Source: Bacillus sp. N13C7 | GTDB taxonomy: Bacteria > Bacillota > Bacilli > Bacillales > Bacillaceae | Reading direction: 5' to 3' | NCBI RefSeq assembly: GCF_026790065.1 | Contig: NZ_JALAMO010000004.1 | Coordinates: 1-64,000, forward strand | DNA: 64,000 nucleotides | In this document: positions 36,521-46,870 of the stretch, piece after piece | Position numbering within the stretch: the stretch's first letter is position 1 | How the letters are laid out: each line of letters opens with the position of its first letter | Made by a program: the position numbers and the translations under genes | The notes under the pieces: generated by a model | Seen by the model: the letters and a program-made list of their open reading frames with translations, nothing else | Databases searched by the model: none | Told to the model about the DNA's origin: nothing

Positions 36521-36557
36521 AAAACATCCGCTTTTGTGTCGAGCGGATGTTTTTTTA
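36521..36557 (+). terminator. terminator downstream of ybcI
   Basis: AAAACATCCGCT and AGCGGATGTTTT form a 12-bp stem with a long T run, about 175 bp past ybcI. It may end the dab operon. Confidence 0.85.
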
Positions 36558-36745
36558 AAATGGTTGCTGATCGATGGATCATATGAACAATTTCACATTC
36601 ATTTTTACTGTAAGTCATGGAAAACATACCCGAATAGAGGGGGTTTGGGTTAAAGATTATTGAGGATATATGCCGGCTGTTTGTCATTTCGTATGAGCTG
36701 GAGACAAATGAGAGTGGCACAGGGTTCTCGTTTTCAAAAGGATGA
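36558..36745 (+). pseudogene. decayed C-terminal fragment of a sensor histidine kinase
   Basis: Translated in the frame of GAG at 36662, the stretch 36641-36745 reads like the G-boxes of an HATPase domain: GFGLKIIEDICRLF, then YELE and GTGFSF before a stop. Upstream of about 36640 the frame is broken by stops, and one base appears missing near 36650. No start codon or ribosome site exists. Strain 168 has the sensor kinase ybdK at this position, so this is probably its remnant. The kinase identification rests on short motifs only. Confidence 0.5.
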
Positions 36746-36814
36746 TCCCGCTGAAGTTTTTCTTTCTCCCCTAAAATATATATAATAGGAAGAAAGAAAT
36801 GAGGTGATCAGCAT

Positions 36815-37009
36815 ATGTTTAAAAAAATCATCAAAACGATCAAGTACCTCTCAAGCAGCTCTAGTGACCGATATCGCAGACACCGGCATTACAGCAGCAG
36901 CCGGCGCAGACATTATCGCAGCTACAGCAGCAGCTCAGGCAAAAGAAGACACTACGATCGTTATGGCGGCAGTCATCGTTACAAACGCCGGAGCTACAGC
37001 AGCAGTTAA
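36815..37009 (+). CDS. small Ser/Arg/Tyr-rich basic protein
   Basis: A 64-residue, strongly basic protein. After an MFKKIIKTIKYL helix it consists of repeated runs of Ser, Arg, His and Tyr (RRHRHYSSS, RRHYRSYSSSS, RRHYDRYGG, KRRSYSSS). It has no recognisable domain; the composition recalls spore-coat or nucleic-acid-binding proteins. The ATG follows GAGGTGAT with good spacing, and a TATAAT-like box lies 35 bp further up, which supports expression. A terminator follows directly. The position fits ybdL of strain 168, but I cannot confirm the identity. Confidence 0.65.
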   Translation: MFKKIIKTIKYLSSSSSDRYRRHRHYSSSRRRHYRSYSSSSGKRRHYDRYGGSHRYKRRSYSSS

Positions 37010-37021
37010 TCCAAAAAAGTT

Positions 37022-37053
37022 CTTGTTCCGCTTTTGGGACAAGGGTTTTTTTA
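37022..37053 (+). terminator. terminator of the Ser/Arg-rich gene
   Basis: CTTGTTCC and GGGACAAG with a T run, starting 12 bases after the stop. It overlaps the last codon of the convergent ybdM. Confidence 0.85.
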
Positions 37054-37821
37054 TGTGACCGATTGAATGGCCCGGTTTAGATCCTCGCGAATAGAAGCGG
37101 TGTGCTGATACTCTTCATCAATGCCCAATAATTTTTTCAGCAGCAAGGTTACTTCTTTAGTCAGCGTTAATTCCTCCAGCCAGGTGCCGTTTTTCTTCTT
37201 TTTTCCTTTATATTGAGAGTACAGCAGGAATAACAGCGTTTCTCCGAGATCGAAGAAGTCATCCTGTTTTCTCACCTTTACTTCCTCTGTTTCTTCAGGA
37301 GTCAATTGTTTGGCAAGGCCGAAATCGATGAGGCAGAGCCTGCCGTCATTAATCATAATATTAGGTGTTCTGATGTCGCTGTGAAATATCAGGCGATCAT
37401 GCAGGTATTCTACAATATCAAGAAGCTGTGAAATCAGCTGTAACGCCATAACCTCTGTAAATGGCTGTTTTTGAAAAAATAATAATTCCTCTATATTTTC
37501 TCCATCAAAGAACTGCATGACATAATAAGCCTGTCCGTCTATGATGAAATCATCCTTGAAGGCTGGGATTTGCGGGTGGTCAATGCTTTTGAGCAGTTTC
37601 ATTTCCTGCTGGAACCGGACTCTTTCTTTTTCCTTTTTGGCTTTTGTGGGCCGCAGCTGTTTTAAGACATAAGGTGTCTGAGTATGGATATCGGTGCACA
37701 AATAAACCAAGCCATAGCCGCCCATGCCGAGGCATTCTTTAATTTTGTATTGATGATTTAGGATAACGCCGTCCTTTAGAGGGCGGTCAAAAAGTAGCTT
37801 TTTTAGCCGTTTTAATGCCAT
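37051..37821 (-). CDS. ybdM: serine/threonine protein kinase-like protein YbdM
   Basis: A 256-residue soluble kinase-fold protein. The glycine loop is GMGGYGLVY, the lysine is in YVLKQLR, the catalytic loop reads HSDIRTPNIMI in place of HRDLKxxN, and the metal motif DFGLAK is intact. With Lys, catalytic Asp, Asn and DFG all kept, activity is plausible despite the changed HRD Arg. It has no transmembrane or PASTA domain. Its substrate is unknown from the sequence. It stands alone between a convergent small gene and ybdN. Confidence 0.88.
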   Translation of the reverse strand: MALKRLKKLLFDRPLKDGVILNHQYKIKECLGMGGYGLVYLCTDIHTQTPYVLKQLRPTKAKKEKERVRFQQEMKLLKSIDHPQIPAFKDDFIIDGQAYYVMQFFDGENIEELLFFQKQPFTEVMALQLISQLLDIVEYLHDRLIFHSDIRTPNIMINDGRLCLIDFGLAKQLTPEETEEVKVRKQDDFFDLGETLLFLLYSQYKGKKKKNGTWLEELTLTKEVTLLLKKLLGIDEEYQHTASIREDLNRAIQSVT

Positions 37822-37880
37822 GTCTGCACTTCCCTTGGTTGTACTGATTATAGTTTATCAAAACAATTGCATTCTGGGCT

Positions 37881-37911
37881 AAAAATAAAAAAGAGCCGGA
37901 TAACCGGCTCG
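37881..37911 (-). terminator. ybdN terminator
   Basis: GAGCCGG / CCGGCTC hairpin with an A-rich flank that reads as a T run on the minus strand. Confidence 0.88.
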
Positions 37912-37918
37912 GTATAAG

Positions 37919-38776
37919 TTAAAACTGCTTTGTGACATCGTATTCATAATCTATTTTAGCTTTTACATTACTCATCGTCGATCCAGCAGTCGCTAATGTA
38001 TTATATTTAAAACTCCATACCTTTGCCACACTGAGTTGATCTGACAAAGAGATGTCATAAGACCCTGACGTTGAGCTGTTTACAAGCGCACGGCGCCATT
38101 CGTTGTTTTCGCTCGTCATGATCAGATGGCGTGTATTTCCCTGGCTTGGTGTTTGAGTGGCGGTTGTTTGTACTCTGGTTACAATGGCATCGTGCGGTAT
38201 TCCGGATTGATTTGTTAAATCAGCCTTGATCACGCTGGAGTCAGAGCCTGAGGGACTAAGGCTTGTGTTTCCTTTATTTTCAGCAACGCCGCTGAATTGA
38301 AATGTTCCGCTGCCTGATTTGATTCGATCTTCAATTGAAAGAGTGAAATACATGTTCCCGGTATAGGAGCCGCGTGACACTTTCACATAGAAGGTATCCG
38401 TCGTGTTTTGGGCGTCAGCATTTGCATATATAAAAGAAGAAAACGTGTTAGGGTTGATGACTTCTGTACCTTGAGAAACAGGTGCTCTGTTCTTATTGTA
38501 AATTTCAATTTTCATCCCTGTGTATGCGCTCTGATATGTACTTCTCACGTATACTTTTTCTCCCTTATAAGCTGCAAAAGTGAAATAGGCTTCATCTTGT
38601 CCGGCTTCCAGTATCGTTGTATCGATATTCTTATATTTCCAATATCCGATCGGTGCTGCGGTATCAAAAGAATTGTTTCCTGTAATAGCTGTGACTCCGG
38701 CAGCTGATGCCGAATGCGTAAAGGCGAATAAGACAGACAGCATCATAGCAAATGGAATGAGCCATTTTTTCGCCAT
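37919..38776 (-). CDS. ybdN: exported protein of unknown function YbdN
   Basis: A 285-residue secreted protein with a clear signal peptide (residues 1-25, cleavage after ASA). The rest is rich in Ser, Thr, Asn and aromatic beta-type strands. A central bacterial pre-peptidase-like region (about 45-150, DEAYFTFAAYKGEKVYVRS) precedes a second beta domain. No catalytic motif is seen. It has its own ribosome site (GGAGG) and terminator, so it is monocistronic. Identity is by position and size. Confidence 0.8.
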   Translation of the reverse strand: MAKKWLIPFAMMLSVLFAFTHSASAAGVTAITGNNSFDTAAPIGYWKYKNIDTTILEAGQDEAYFTFAAYKGEKVYVRSTYQSAYTGMKIEIYNKNRAPVSQGTEVINPNTFSSFIYANADAQNTTDTFYVKVSRGSYTGNMYFTLSIEDRIKSGSGTFQFSGVAENKGNTSLSPSGSDSSVIKADLTNQSGIPHDAIVTRVQTTATQTPSQGNTRHLIMTSENNEWRRALVNSSTSGSYDISLSDQLSVAKVWSFKYNTLATAGSTMSNVKAKIDYEYDVTKQF

Positions 38777-38908
38777 GCAAACAACCTCCTTTTATTTCCA
38801 TCATACATATTAAAGTTCCGGGTGTAAATAAATGTTTTTTGAGGTTAATATATACATTGGCATTACCGATAAAAAAGAGTAAGAGAGAATTGTTCAGGGG
38901 GGAATCCT

Positions 38909-40093
38909 ATGCGTCTGAATCGGCAATTTATCCGCACGCAGATGTTGGCACAGAACATATTGAAAAAGGATTGGGCTGTTAACCGTGAGAATACGTCTGA
39001 AAACACAGCGGCGGTGCTGGGGAAGGCTTACAGCAGGCTCGAGTCACGATCTTTAAATGAGGGAATCAGTCAGGTCAATTATTCTAAAAGCAGCGTAACT
39101 GGAAACACCGGAACTTTCAGTAAGGTGTATCAAGCAGCGAATGATCGAACAGTGACAGATACAGGGGAGGAAACAGTGATCCAATCCAAGAATCCCTATG
39201 TGTCTGAGAGTGATATCAGAATCAAAATACTAGATGAAAAATACAGCAGGATCAATGCGATAAACAAATCAAAGCCTGATCCATTAGGCTATATTAAGGA
39301 TAAATACCAAAATGCGAAGTCACCTTATTTCAGAAGTGATCTGTCAGCTGCAGAAAGACAGGCTGCTTACGATAATGAAACAGAGTGGCTATTCAAAGGG
39401 AAGGCACAAAACTATAACCTGCAGGATGCGGCTTTTCGCAATGTCACGTTTCATGGTGAAGTGGAGGCTGAGAATGCAAAGGTGTATCAGCGCAGCCAGG
39501 TTAATCAGCAGCTGCAAGTGCTGTTGAACCGAAACGATATTCACATTCCGCTGGGGACAGAGCTTACGTTTACGATTACGCCGATTGACTATAAGGTACA
39601 GGTGAGCGGGACAGACGATGAGGCGCTGATTGAGCAAATTGAGCAGGTGCTGCAATCTGGAGACAACAGCAAAGAGCTATTTTTACATATCATGAAAAGC
39701 CAAAGCGGCGATTCAACGCAATTTTCCGAAGAGGCATATCAAAAGTATCAGGCTGCCCGTGAGATGTATGAAGTTACAGGCTATCATTTGAGAGATTTAG
39801 AAGTGATTGATGGGCGGTACGTAACGCCTGATGGACGTGACTTATTAGACGTATATAAAGAAGAACTTGAAAAAGATCCTGTGCAAAAACAAACGGCTTC
39901 TTATGCTATATCTCACTATCGTTCGGAGCTCAGTAAAATAGCGGAAGCCGGGTATGATGCCATTCCTGATTTCATCCTATCGATTGATTACAGCAATGGT
40001 TCTTTACGAGATGCAGGACAAAGAAAGAGCTATGGCACCGGGGATACCGGGTGGCTTGAAACATTAAAACGCCAAACTGGCGTGAATTATTAG
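38909..40093 (+). CDS. ybdO: DUF4885 protein YbdO
   Basis: A 394-residue soluble protein without a signal peptide or membrane helix, assigned to DUF4885 by its general character and position. The C-terminal half has DLEVIDGRYVTPDGRDLLD and repeated YQ-rich helices. The start at 38909 follows GGGGGAAT. Function unknown. It is divergent from ybdN across 130 bp. Confidence 0.78.
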   Translation: MRLNRQFIRTQMLAQNILKKDWAVNRENTSENTAAVLGKAYSRLESRSLNEGISQVNYSKSSVTGNTGTFSKVYQAANDRTVTDTGEETVIQSKNPYVSESDIRIKILDEKYSRINAINKSKPDPLGYIKDKYQNAKSPYFRSDLSAAERQAAYDNETEWLFKGKAQNYNLQDAAFRNVTFHGEVEAENAKVYQRSQVNQQLQVLLNRNDIHIPLGTELTFTITPIDYKVQVSGTDDEALIEQIEQVLQSGDNSKELFLHIMKSQSGDSTQFSEEAYQKYQAAREMYEVTGYHLRDLEVIDGRYVTPDGRDLLDVYKEELEKDPVQKQTASYAISHYRSELSKIAEAGYDAIPDFILSIDYSNGSLRDAGQRKSYGTGDTGWLETLKRQTGVNY

Positions 40094-40124
40094 ATAAGCT
40101 GTTCATTGTGAACAGCTTATTTTT
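40092..40124 (+). terminator. ybdO terminator
   Basis: AATAAGCTGTTCA / TGAACAGCTTATT stem (TAAGCTGTTCA arm) followed by T residues, right at the stop codon. Confidence 0.9.
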
Positions 40125-40401
40125 TTATGAGAATACAAGGAAAAAAGGATTTAAACAATTTCATTATATCTATATAAAAGATTTTTATTTAAGTTCTAAT
40201 GAAAAACTCTGAATAAAGGTGTTTACCTGAAAAAAACAATTGTATTTTCCAGAGAAATTTATTATGATGAAATAAGTAATTTTGGAGATTATATAACAAT
40301 TTTAAGTTTGAATTTTCTGATTGTTATAACTGATTGGTGAGAAGGCAAGCAGGTTTGCCGTTTTCTCATTTTCGAGTATTTGGTTAAGAGGAGGAAGAGA
40401 A
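40125..40401 (+). other. AT-rich leader region of ybxG
   Basis: No coding frame. Near the end an imperfect inverted repeat (GAGAAGGCAA at 40339-40348 with TTGCCGTTTTCTC at 40355-40367) lies about 20 bp before the ribosome site and could fold in the mRNA. No certain promoter was found. Confidence 0.45.
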
Positions 40402-41790
40402 GTGGCAAATAAAGAATTAAAGAGGGGCCTGGGCGCGCGTCATATTCAGATGATCGCCTTGGGCGGTACGATCGGTGTCGGCTTGTTTATGGGCTCAGCC
40501 AGCACGATTTCATGGACTGGTCCGTCTGTCCTTCTGGCTTATGCAATATGCGGAATTTTTATCTTTTTTATTATGCGTGCGATGGGTGAAATGCTGTATG
40601 TCGAGCCGAGCACAGGTTCTTTTGCGACATTCGGCCATCAATATATTCATCCGCTGGCAGGTTATATGACAGCATGGAGCAACTGGTTTCAGTGGATTAT
40701 CGTCGGCATGTCAGAAATTATCGCTGTCGGATCATATATGAAGTACTGGTTCCCGGATTTGCCTGCTTGGATACCTGGTATCGTGGCAATGGTGATTCTT
40801 GGGGCGGCGAACTTAATTTCTGTTAAGTCGTTCGGTGAGTTTGAGTTTTGGTTTGCGATGATTAAAATTGTGACGATTATCTTGATGATTATTGCAGGAA
40901 TCGGGATTATTTTCTTTGGGTTTGGCAACGGCGGAAATCCGATCGGCTTGTCGAATTTGTGGTCTCATGGAGGATTCTTTGCAGGCGGTTTCTCAGGCTT
41001 CTTCTTTGCGCTGTCTCTCGTCATTGCGGCCTATCAAGGGGTTGAGCTGATCGGGATTACAGCAGGTGAAGCGAAGGATCCGCAAAACACGCTAAGAAGT
41101 GCGATTCAAAGTATTATCTGGCGTATTTTGATTTTCTATATTGGCGCTATTTTTGTGATCGTGACCGTGTATCCTTGGGATGAGCTCAATTCACTTGGAA
41201 GTCCATTCGTGTCTACGTTCGCGAAAATCGGGATTACGGCAGCCGCAGGCATTATTAACTTTGTCGTGATTACAGCGGCAATGTCCGGCTGTAACAGCGG
41301 TATTTTCAGCGCGGGCCGCATGCTTTATACATTAGGCGTCAATGGGCAAGCGCCGAAGTTCTTTACGAAGATTTCACGCAATGGTGTGCCGCTGTACGGC
41401 ACAATTGCAGTGCTGATCGGTTTGGCTGTCGGTGTTGTGCTGAACTATATCGCGCCGCCGAAGATCTTTGTCTATGTATACAGCGCAAGCGTGCTGCCGG
41501 GCATGATTCCTTGGTTTATCATTTTGATCAGCCACATCGGATTCAGAAAAGCGAAGGGCGCTGCATTGGATCATCATCCATTCAAAATGCCATTTGCCCC
41601 TTTTACAAACTATGTGACGATTGCTTTCTTGCTGATGGTTCTGGTCGGCATGTGGTTCAATGATGACACTCGTATCTCTCTGATTGTAGGCGTGATTTTC
41701 TTAGCGCTTGTGGTCATTAGCTATTATGTGTTTGGGATTGGCAAACGTGCGCAGGCCAATTTGACAAAAAGCGGCCAAGCGGCTGAATAA
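40402..41790 (+). CDS. ybxG: amino acid permease YbxG (APC family)
   Basis: A 462-residue permease of the amino-acid/polyamine/cation superfamily, with 12 predicted helices. Helix 1 carries the family signature ([16 protein letters not shown]), and helix 6 has [16 protein letters not shown]. Closest in type to the AAT subgroup, such as aromatic and threonine/serine permeases. The start is a GTG at 40402 with a strong GAGGAGGAAG site. It ends in a terminator, so it is a single-gene unit. Confidence 0.9.
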   Translation: MANKELKRGLGARHIQMIALGGTIGVGLFMGSASTISWTGPSVLLAYAICGIFIFFIMRAMGEMLYVEPSTGSFATFGHQYIHPLAGYMTAWSNWFQWIIVGMSEIIAVGSYMKYWFPDLPAWIPGIVAMVILGAANLISVKSFGEFEFWFAMIKIVTIILMIIAGIGIIFFGFGNGGNPIGLSNLWSHGGFFAGGFSGFFFALSLVIAAYQGVELIGITAGEAKDPQNTLRSAIQSIIWRILIFYIGAIFVIVTVYPWDELNSLGSPFVSTFAKIGITAAAGIINFVVITAAMSGCNSGIFSAGRMLYTLGVNGQAPKFFTKISRNGVPLYGTIAVLIGLAVGVVLNYIAPPKIFVYVYSASVLPGMIPWFIILISHIGFRKAKGAALDHHPFKMPFAPFTNYVTIAFLLMVLVGMWFNDDTRISLIVGVIFLALVVISYYVFGIGKRAQANLTKSGQAAE

Positions 41791-41796
41791 CCATAA

Positions 41797-41832
41797 AAAA
41801 AAGAGACATTCACGGATGTCTCTTTTTTTATT
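41797..41832 (+). terminator. ybxG terminator
   Basis: AAAAAGAGACAT / ATGTCTCTTTTT stem with flanking A and T runs. Confidence 0.9.
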
Positions 41833-41903
41833 TTTAGCGTATGGATTTTTCCTATTTCAGCAAGCTATAGGATAAAGATAGCAGAAGGAAAGGTGTTCAT
41901 AAA

Positions 41904-42152
41904 ATGGATGTTACACTTGGTTATTTGCGTGAATCACTTTCAAATCATCTTGAAAATGAAGTCTGCCAGCGGATTTGCAAGAAGATGCTGGCGAAGCGGT
42001 ATGCGAATGAAGAGGAATTTGTTAAAGACTTAGATGATAATGAAATGTCTTTTTTGAACCATGTATTAGAAAAAGAAATTAAGTATGCGCAGAATGAACA
42101 GGATCAAAAGCGGGCCAAGGAATTAAACGAGGTGTATGAATTACTGCTTTGA
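41904..42152 (+). CDS. csgA: sporulation-associated small protein CsgA
   Basis: An 82-residue highly charged, mostly helical protein with no membrane segment. By size and position it is CsgA, known in strain 168 as a SigG-dependent forespore protein, unrelated to Myxococcus CsgA. The ATG at 41904 has GAAAGGTG upstream. I could not find a convincing SigG promoter in the 70 bp before it. It is followed closely by ybxH, with which it probably forms an operon. Confidence 0.8.
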   Translation: MDVTLGYLRESLSNHLENEVCQRICKKMLAKRYANEEEFVKDLDDNEMSFLNHVLEKEIKYAQNEQDQKRAKELNEVYELLL

Positions 42153-42166
42153 AAGGCGGGTTAGAT

Positions 42167-42358
42167 ATGGGAGCAATTGAACGAAGCGGATATACATTTC
42201 AGCCGGAGTTTAGCGTCGTCCGTCAAAACGGAGCCATTCATGTGTACCATCACGGAGAATTTGTGGAAGAAATCGAGTTTGAATTTAACGGGGAATATCC
42301 CGATCATGATTTGATTGAAGAGCTTGTGAATCACTATTGTTTTGAGCATGACATTTAG
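42167..42358 (+). CDS. ybxH: small acidic protein YbxH
   Basis: A 63-residue acidic protein (GEFVEEIEFEFNGEYPDHD), without a recognised domain. The ATG at 42167 is preceded by AAAGGCGGG at good spacing, so it is preferred over a TTG at 42149 that overlaps the csgA stop. Likely co-transcribed with csgA and so expressed in sporulation. Confidence 0.78.
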   Translation: MGAIERSGYTFQPEFSVVRQNGAIHVYHHGEFVEEIEFEFNGEYPDHDLIEELVNHYCFEHDI

Positions 42359-42385
42359 AGCCCTGCCTATTTGCAGGGCTTCTTT
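42358..42385 (+). terminator. terminator between ybxH and ybxI
   Basis: AGCCCTGC / GCAGGGCT stem and a short T-rich tail between converging genes. Confidence 0.85.
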
Positions 42386-42387
42386 AT

Positions 42388-43191
42388 TTAGGATGTGATC
42401 AAGCCATACTTTTTCAGGATATCCACTGTGATATTTTTGGCCTTTGTGCCTGAATCATCGACATTGGTGACAAAAATATACGAGCCATGCTCTGTTTTGA
42501 TGAATCCGACAAACCAGCCTAATCCCATATCTGTCAGGCGGGTTCCGGTTTTTCCGTAGAGCGTGTAGTGATCTCCTTCCTCTTGTATCATCATGCGCTT
42601 GACGGTTTTCATCACTGATTTGTCAAATGGAAGCTCCTCTTTTACAAGCTTCTCTAAAAAGGCTTCTTGTTCCAGCGGAGATATTGTCAGCGAGCTTTGC
42701 AGCCAAAACTGGTCGATCCCCCCGCTGATATCTTCATTGCCGTATGACAGCGTATGAAGCCATGTTCTCATCCTTTGCTCACCGATATCTCTCGCTAATG
42801 CTTGATAATACCAAATGGCGGATTCCCGCATGGCCGAGCCTAGTGTATGGTCGCGGTTCCATGTTTCGAATTCGCGCTTGACCCCGTCCCACCGTTTAAC
42901 ATCGTATTCATCCCGAACAGCTTGTACCTGTAACCCGATTAAGGCGTTTACGACCTTAAAGGTGGACTGCGGGGTTTGTCTTTTGTTTGCCCGTTTTCTG
43001 TTGTAGACAAAGGTTTTATCCTTTTGCACATCGTGAAGAATGAAGGTTCCGTCCGTATCCTTGAATTCATCATCGACATTCATTTGGCTGACATTCAGGT
43101 GCTTTTCTTGGCCGGAAGTTGCTGCGTGAACGGAAAAACCGCCGATTCCTGCAATACTCAGTACAAGCACAACATATATCCATTTTTTCAT
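42388..43191 (-). CDS. ybxI: class D beta-lactamase YbxI
   Basis: A 267-residue exported penicillin-interacting protein: signal peptide (about 1-24), then the class D hallmarks STFK (SxxK, in TPQSTFKVVNA), SAI in place of the usual SxV (ESAIWYYQ) and YGKTGTR (KTG) near the C terminus. The B. subtilis homologue has been described as a narrow-activity OXA-like enzyme. Single gene with an adequate ribosome site (GGGGAG), convergent with ybxH. Confidence 0.92.
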   Translation of the reverse strand: MKKWIYVVLVLSIAGIGGFSVHAATSGQEKHLNVSQMNVDDEFKDTDGTFILHDVQKDKTFVYNRKRANKRQTPQSTFKVVNALIGLQVQAVRDEYDVKRWDGVKREFETWNRDHTLGSAMRESAIWYYQALARDIGEQRMRTWLHTLSYGNEDISGGIDQFWLQSSLTISPLEQEAFLEKLVKEELPFDKSVMKTVKRMMIQEEGDHYTLYGKTGTRLTDMGLGWFVGFIKTEHGSYIFVTNVDDSGTKAKNITVDILKKYGLITS

Positions 43192-43343
43192 TTAGTTCTC
43201 CCCTTTGTTTTGATCAATTACCTTTTCTCTATTTCTTCTGTTCTTCCTTTAAAAACTGCTCCTAAAAACGCTTAAATTTGGTCCTGCAAACAAATACTGT
43301 TATTGGGTTTATGCTTGTAGGATTAAGTGAAAATAGAGGGTAA

Positions 43344-44618
<1,275 letters not shown>

Positions 44619-44621
44619 ATC

Positions 44622-44656
44622 AAAAAGCTCTCTTCCTTATCGAAGAGAGCTTTTTT
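44622..44656. terminator. bidirectional terminator between cypC and ybyB
   Basis: AAAAAGCTCTCTTC / GAAGAGAGCTTTTT stem with flanking A and T runs, between converging genes. Confidence 0.93.
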
Positions 44657-44658
44657 GA

Positions 44659-44919
44659 TTACTTCTTTTTTTCATCGTAGTATTGGACGGGATACATGGA
44701 GCCTTCTGATACCATTTTGTTGTCCTCAATATCTTGCGGGTCAGGGTGGCCGGCTTTATCGACTGGGAACGTTTCCATATCCGGCTGTTTTGTTAGTTTC
44801 ATTTTCATGTTGTGAATGAATTCTCTTGCTTTTTGGCGATTTGACGGGTCTTTTAATAGATAAGAAGTGATGCCGACAGTTGAAACAGCGAGACCTGAAA
44901 GTAACAGCTTTTGTTTCAT
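44659..44919 (-). CDS. ybyB: small protein YbyB
   Basis: An 86-residue protein. A short N-terminal hydrophobic segment (about 4-21, LLLSGLAVSTVGITSYLL) is followed by a basic, then a charged polar part. It may be anchored by that segment. I recognise it by length and position as YbyB. GGAG lies upstream of the ATG. Function unknown. Confidence 0.78.
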   Translation of the reverse strand: MKQKLLLSGLAVSTVGITSYLLKDPSNRQKAREFIHNMKMKLTKQPDMETFPVDKAGHPDPQDIEDNKMVSEGSMYPVQYYDEKKK

Positions 44920-45111
44920 GGTAATACTCCTTTCTATTGTAAGAGTAGTGTTTCCTGTATCATTCCCGTTTTGATTATGGTTAAACCTATAGTGTTTTCA
45001 TGATTTCATTTTACATAAAATTACATTTATGAAAAACTAGTGACTACATTCCTGTATTGGAAGCTAATATACATGGACTTATTATTATTTTTAGCCACAA
45101 TTCGATAAATA

Positions 45112-45141
45112 TTGACAAAGTAAAGTAATCAGAATAATAAT
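45112..45141 (+). promoter_or_regulatory. promoter of ybeC
   Basis: Perfect TTGACA (45112-45117), an 18-bp spacer, then AATAAT (45136-45141). Confidence 0.6.
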
Positions 45142-45186
45142 ATAATTAGCAAGAGAATGTCATCATACATGAAAGGTGTTTACGAT

Positions 45187-46806
45187 ATGAATCAATTGCA
45201 TCGAAGAATGGGAACGTTTTCCCTCATGATGGTCGGGCTCGGGTCGATGATTGGCTCAGGCTGGCTGTTCGGGGCATGGCGTGCGGCCCAAATAGCAGGA
45301 CCAGCTGCTATTATTTCGTGGATTATTGGAATGGTCGTTATTTTATTTATTGCTCTTTCTTACAGTGAATTAGGTTCTATGTTCCCTGAAGCCGGGGGAA
45401 TGGTAAAATATACGCAATATTCACACGGTTCGTTTATCGGATTTATCGCAGGCTGGGCCAACTGGATTGCAATTGTGTCTGTCATTCCGGTTGAAGCGGT
45501 GGCCTCTGTTCAATATATGAGCTCGTGGCCTTGGGAATGGGCGAAATGGACAAGCGGTTTGGTGAAGAATGGAACGCTGACTGGGGAAGGGTTAGTGTTT
45601 GCCTCTGTATTGCTTCTCATTTATTTCCTGCTGAACTACTGGACAGTCAATCTATTTTCCAAAGCGAACTCATTAATTACGATTTTTAAAATTATTATTC
45701 CAGGTCTGACAATTGGAGCGTTGCTGTTTGTCGGGTTTCACGGAGAGAACTTTACGGCCGGCCAAAGCATTGCGCCGAATGGCTGGGCGAGTGTGCTGAC
45801 GGCTGTTGCCACTTCCGGTATCGTCTTTGCGTTTAACGGTTTTCAGAGCCCGATTAATATGGCGGGTGAAGCGAAGAATCCGGGAAGATCGATTCCGATT
45901 GCGGTTGTCGGCTCCCTTTTCGTTGCGACAGTCATTTATGTACTCCTGCAGGTAGCCTTCATTGGAGCGGTGAATCCTTCTGATATCGCAAACGGCTGGA
46001 GCCATCTGAATTTTAATTCTCCTTTTGCTGATTTGGCGATTGCGCTGAATATTAACTGGCTTGTCATCGTATTATATGCGGATGCATTTGTATCACCGTC
46101 TGGAACAGGGATTACGTATACGGCGACGACGTCCCGCATGATCTACGGAATGGAGAAAAACAAATATATGCCGAGTATATTTGGGAAGCTTCATCCGATT
46201 TACGGCGTTCCGCGCCAAGCGATGTTTTTTAACTTGGTTGTTTCGTTCATCTTTTTGTTCCTGTTCAGAGGGTGGGGCGTGTTAGCGGAAATCATTTCTG
46301 TCGCCACGTTAATTTCGTATATCACCGGCCCGATTACAGTAATGACTTTGAGACGGACGGGGAAAGACCTGTACAGGCCTCTTCGTTTAAAAGGCTTAAG
46401 CGTGATTGCACCGCTTGGGTTTATCTTTGCGTCGCTGGTGCTGTATTGGGCACGCTGGCCGTTAACAGGACAGGTTCTGTTTATTATCCTGATCGGTCTT
46501 CCGATTTATTTCTACTATCAGGCGAAGGCGAAATGGAAAGGGTTTGGCCAAAACTTTAAGGCCGGCGTCTGGATGGTGTTTTATCTGCTTGTCATGATGG
46601 TTATATCTTATTTGGGCAGTGATAAATTCGGCGGCCTGAATGTCATTCATTACGGCTGGGATATGGTTCTGATTGCGGTGGTATCACTTGTATTCTATGT
46701 GTGGGCGCTGAAGAGCGGCTACCAGACAGAATACTTAAAGGACGCGAAAGAGATAAATTCTCAGCTGCTTAATGGACAGTCGGAAGCTGCTGCCGGAAAA
46801 GAATAA
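45187..46806 (+). CDS. ybeC: APC-family amino acid permease YbeC
   Basis: A 539-residue permease with 12-14 predicted helices. The first helix has MMVGLGSMIGSGWLFG, and a later segment has NGFQSPINMAGEAKNPGRSIP, both typical of the APC superfamily. The substrate is unknown. The ATG at 45187 has AAAGGTG upstream; an earlier in-frame start at 45157 lies too close to the promoter. The gene stands alone, ending in a terminator. Confidence 0.88.
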   Translation: MNQLHRRMGTFSLMMVGLGSMIGSGWLFGAWRAAQIAGPAAIISWIIGMVVILFIALSYSELGSMFPEAGGMVKYTQYSHGSFIGFIAGWANWIAIVSVIPVEAVASVQYMSSWPWEWAKWTSGLVKNGTLTGEGLVFASVLLLIYFLLNYWTVNLFSKANSLITIFKIIIPGLTIGALLFVGFHGENFTAGQSIAPNGWASVLTAVATSGIVFAFNGFQSPINMAGEAKNPGRSIPIAVVGSLFVATVIYVLLQVAFIGAVNPSDIANGWSHLNFNSPFADLAIALNINWLVIVLYADAFVSPSGTGITYTATTSRMIYGMEKNKYMPSIFGKLHPIYGVPRQAMFFNLVVSFIFLFLFRGWGVLAEIISVATLISYITGPITVMTLRRTGKDLYRPLRLKGLSVIAPLGFIFASLVLYWARWPLTGQVLFIILIGLPIYFYYQAKAKWKGFGQNFKAGVWMVFYLLVMMVISYLGSDKFGGLNVIHYGWDMVLIAVVSLVFYVWALKSGYQTEYLKDAKEINSQLLNGQSEAAAGKE

Positions 46807-46810
46807 TGGA

Positions 46811-46841
46811 AAACCTTGCGCTGCGGGCGCAAGGTTTTTTT
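46811..46841 (+). terminator. ybeC terminator
   Basis: AAACCTTGCGC / GCGCAAGGTTT stem with seven T residues. Confidence 0.93.
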
Positions 46842-46870
46842 GTGCTGATTTGGTCATTGTCGATGCGAAA

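Noticed and set aside
36499-36720. Minus-strand 73-codon frame after ybcI
   Set aside because: It runs through a terminator hairpin and is antisense to the histidine-kinase remnant.
36804-37058. Alanine/threonine-rich 84-codon frame
   Set aside because: It is the shifted reading of the Ser/Arg-rich gene, starts inside that gene's ribosome site and runs through its terminator.
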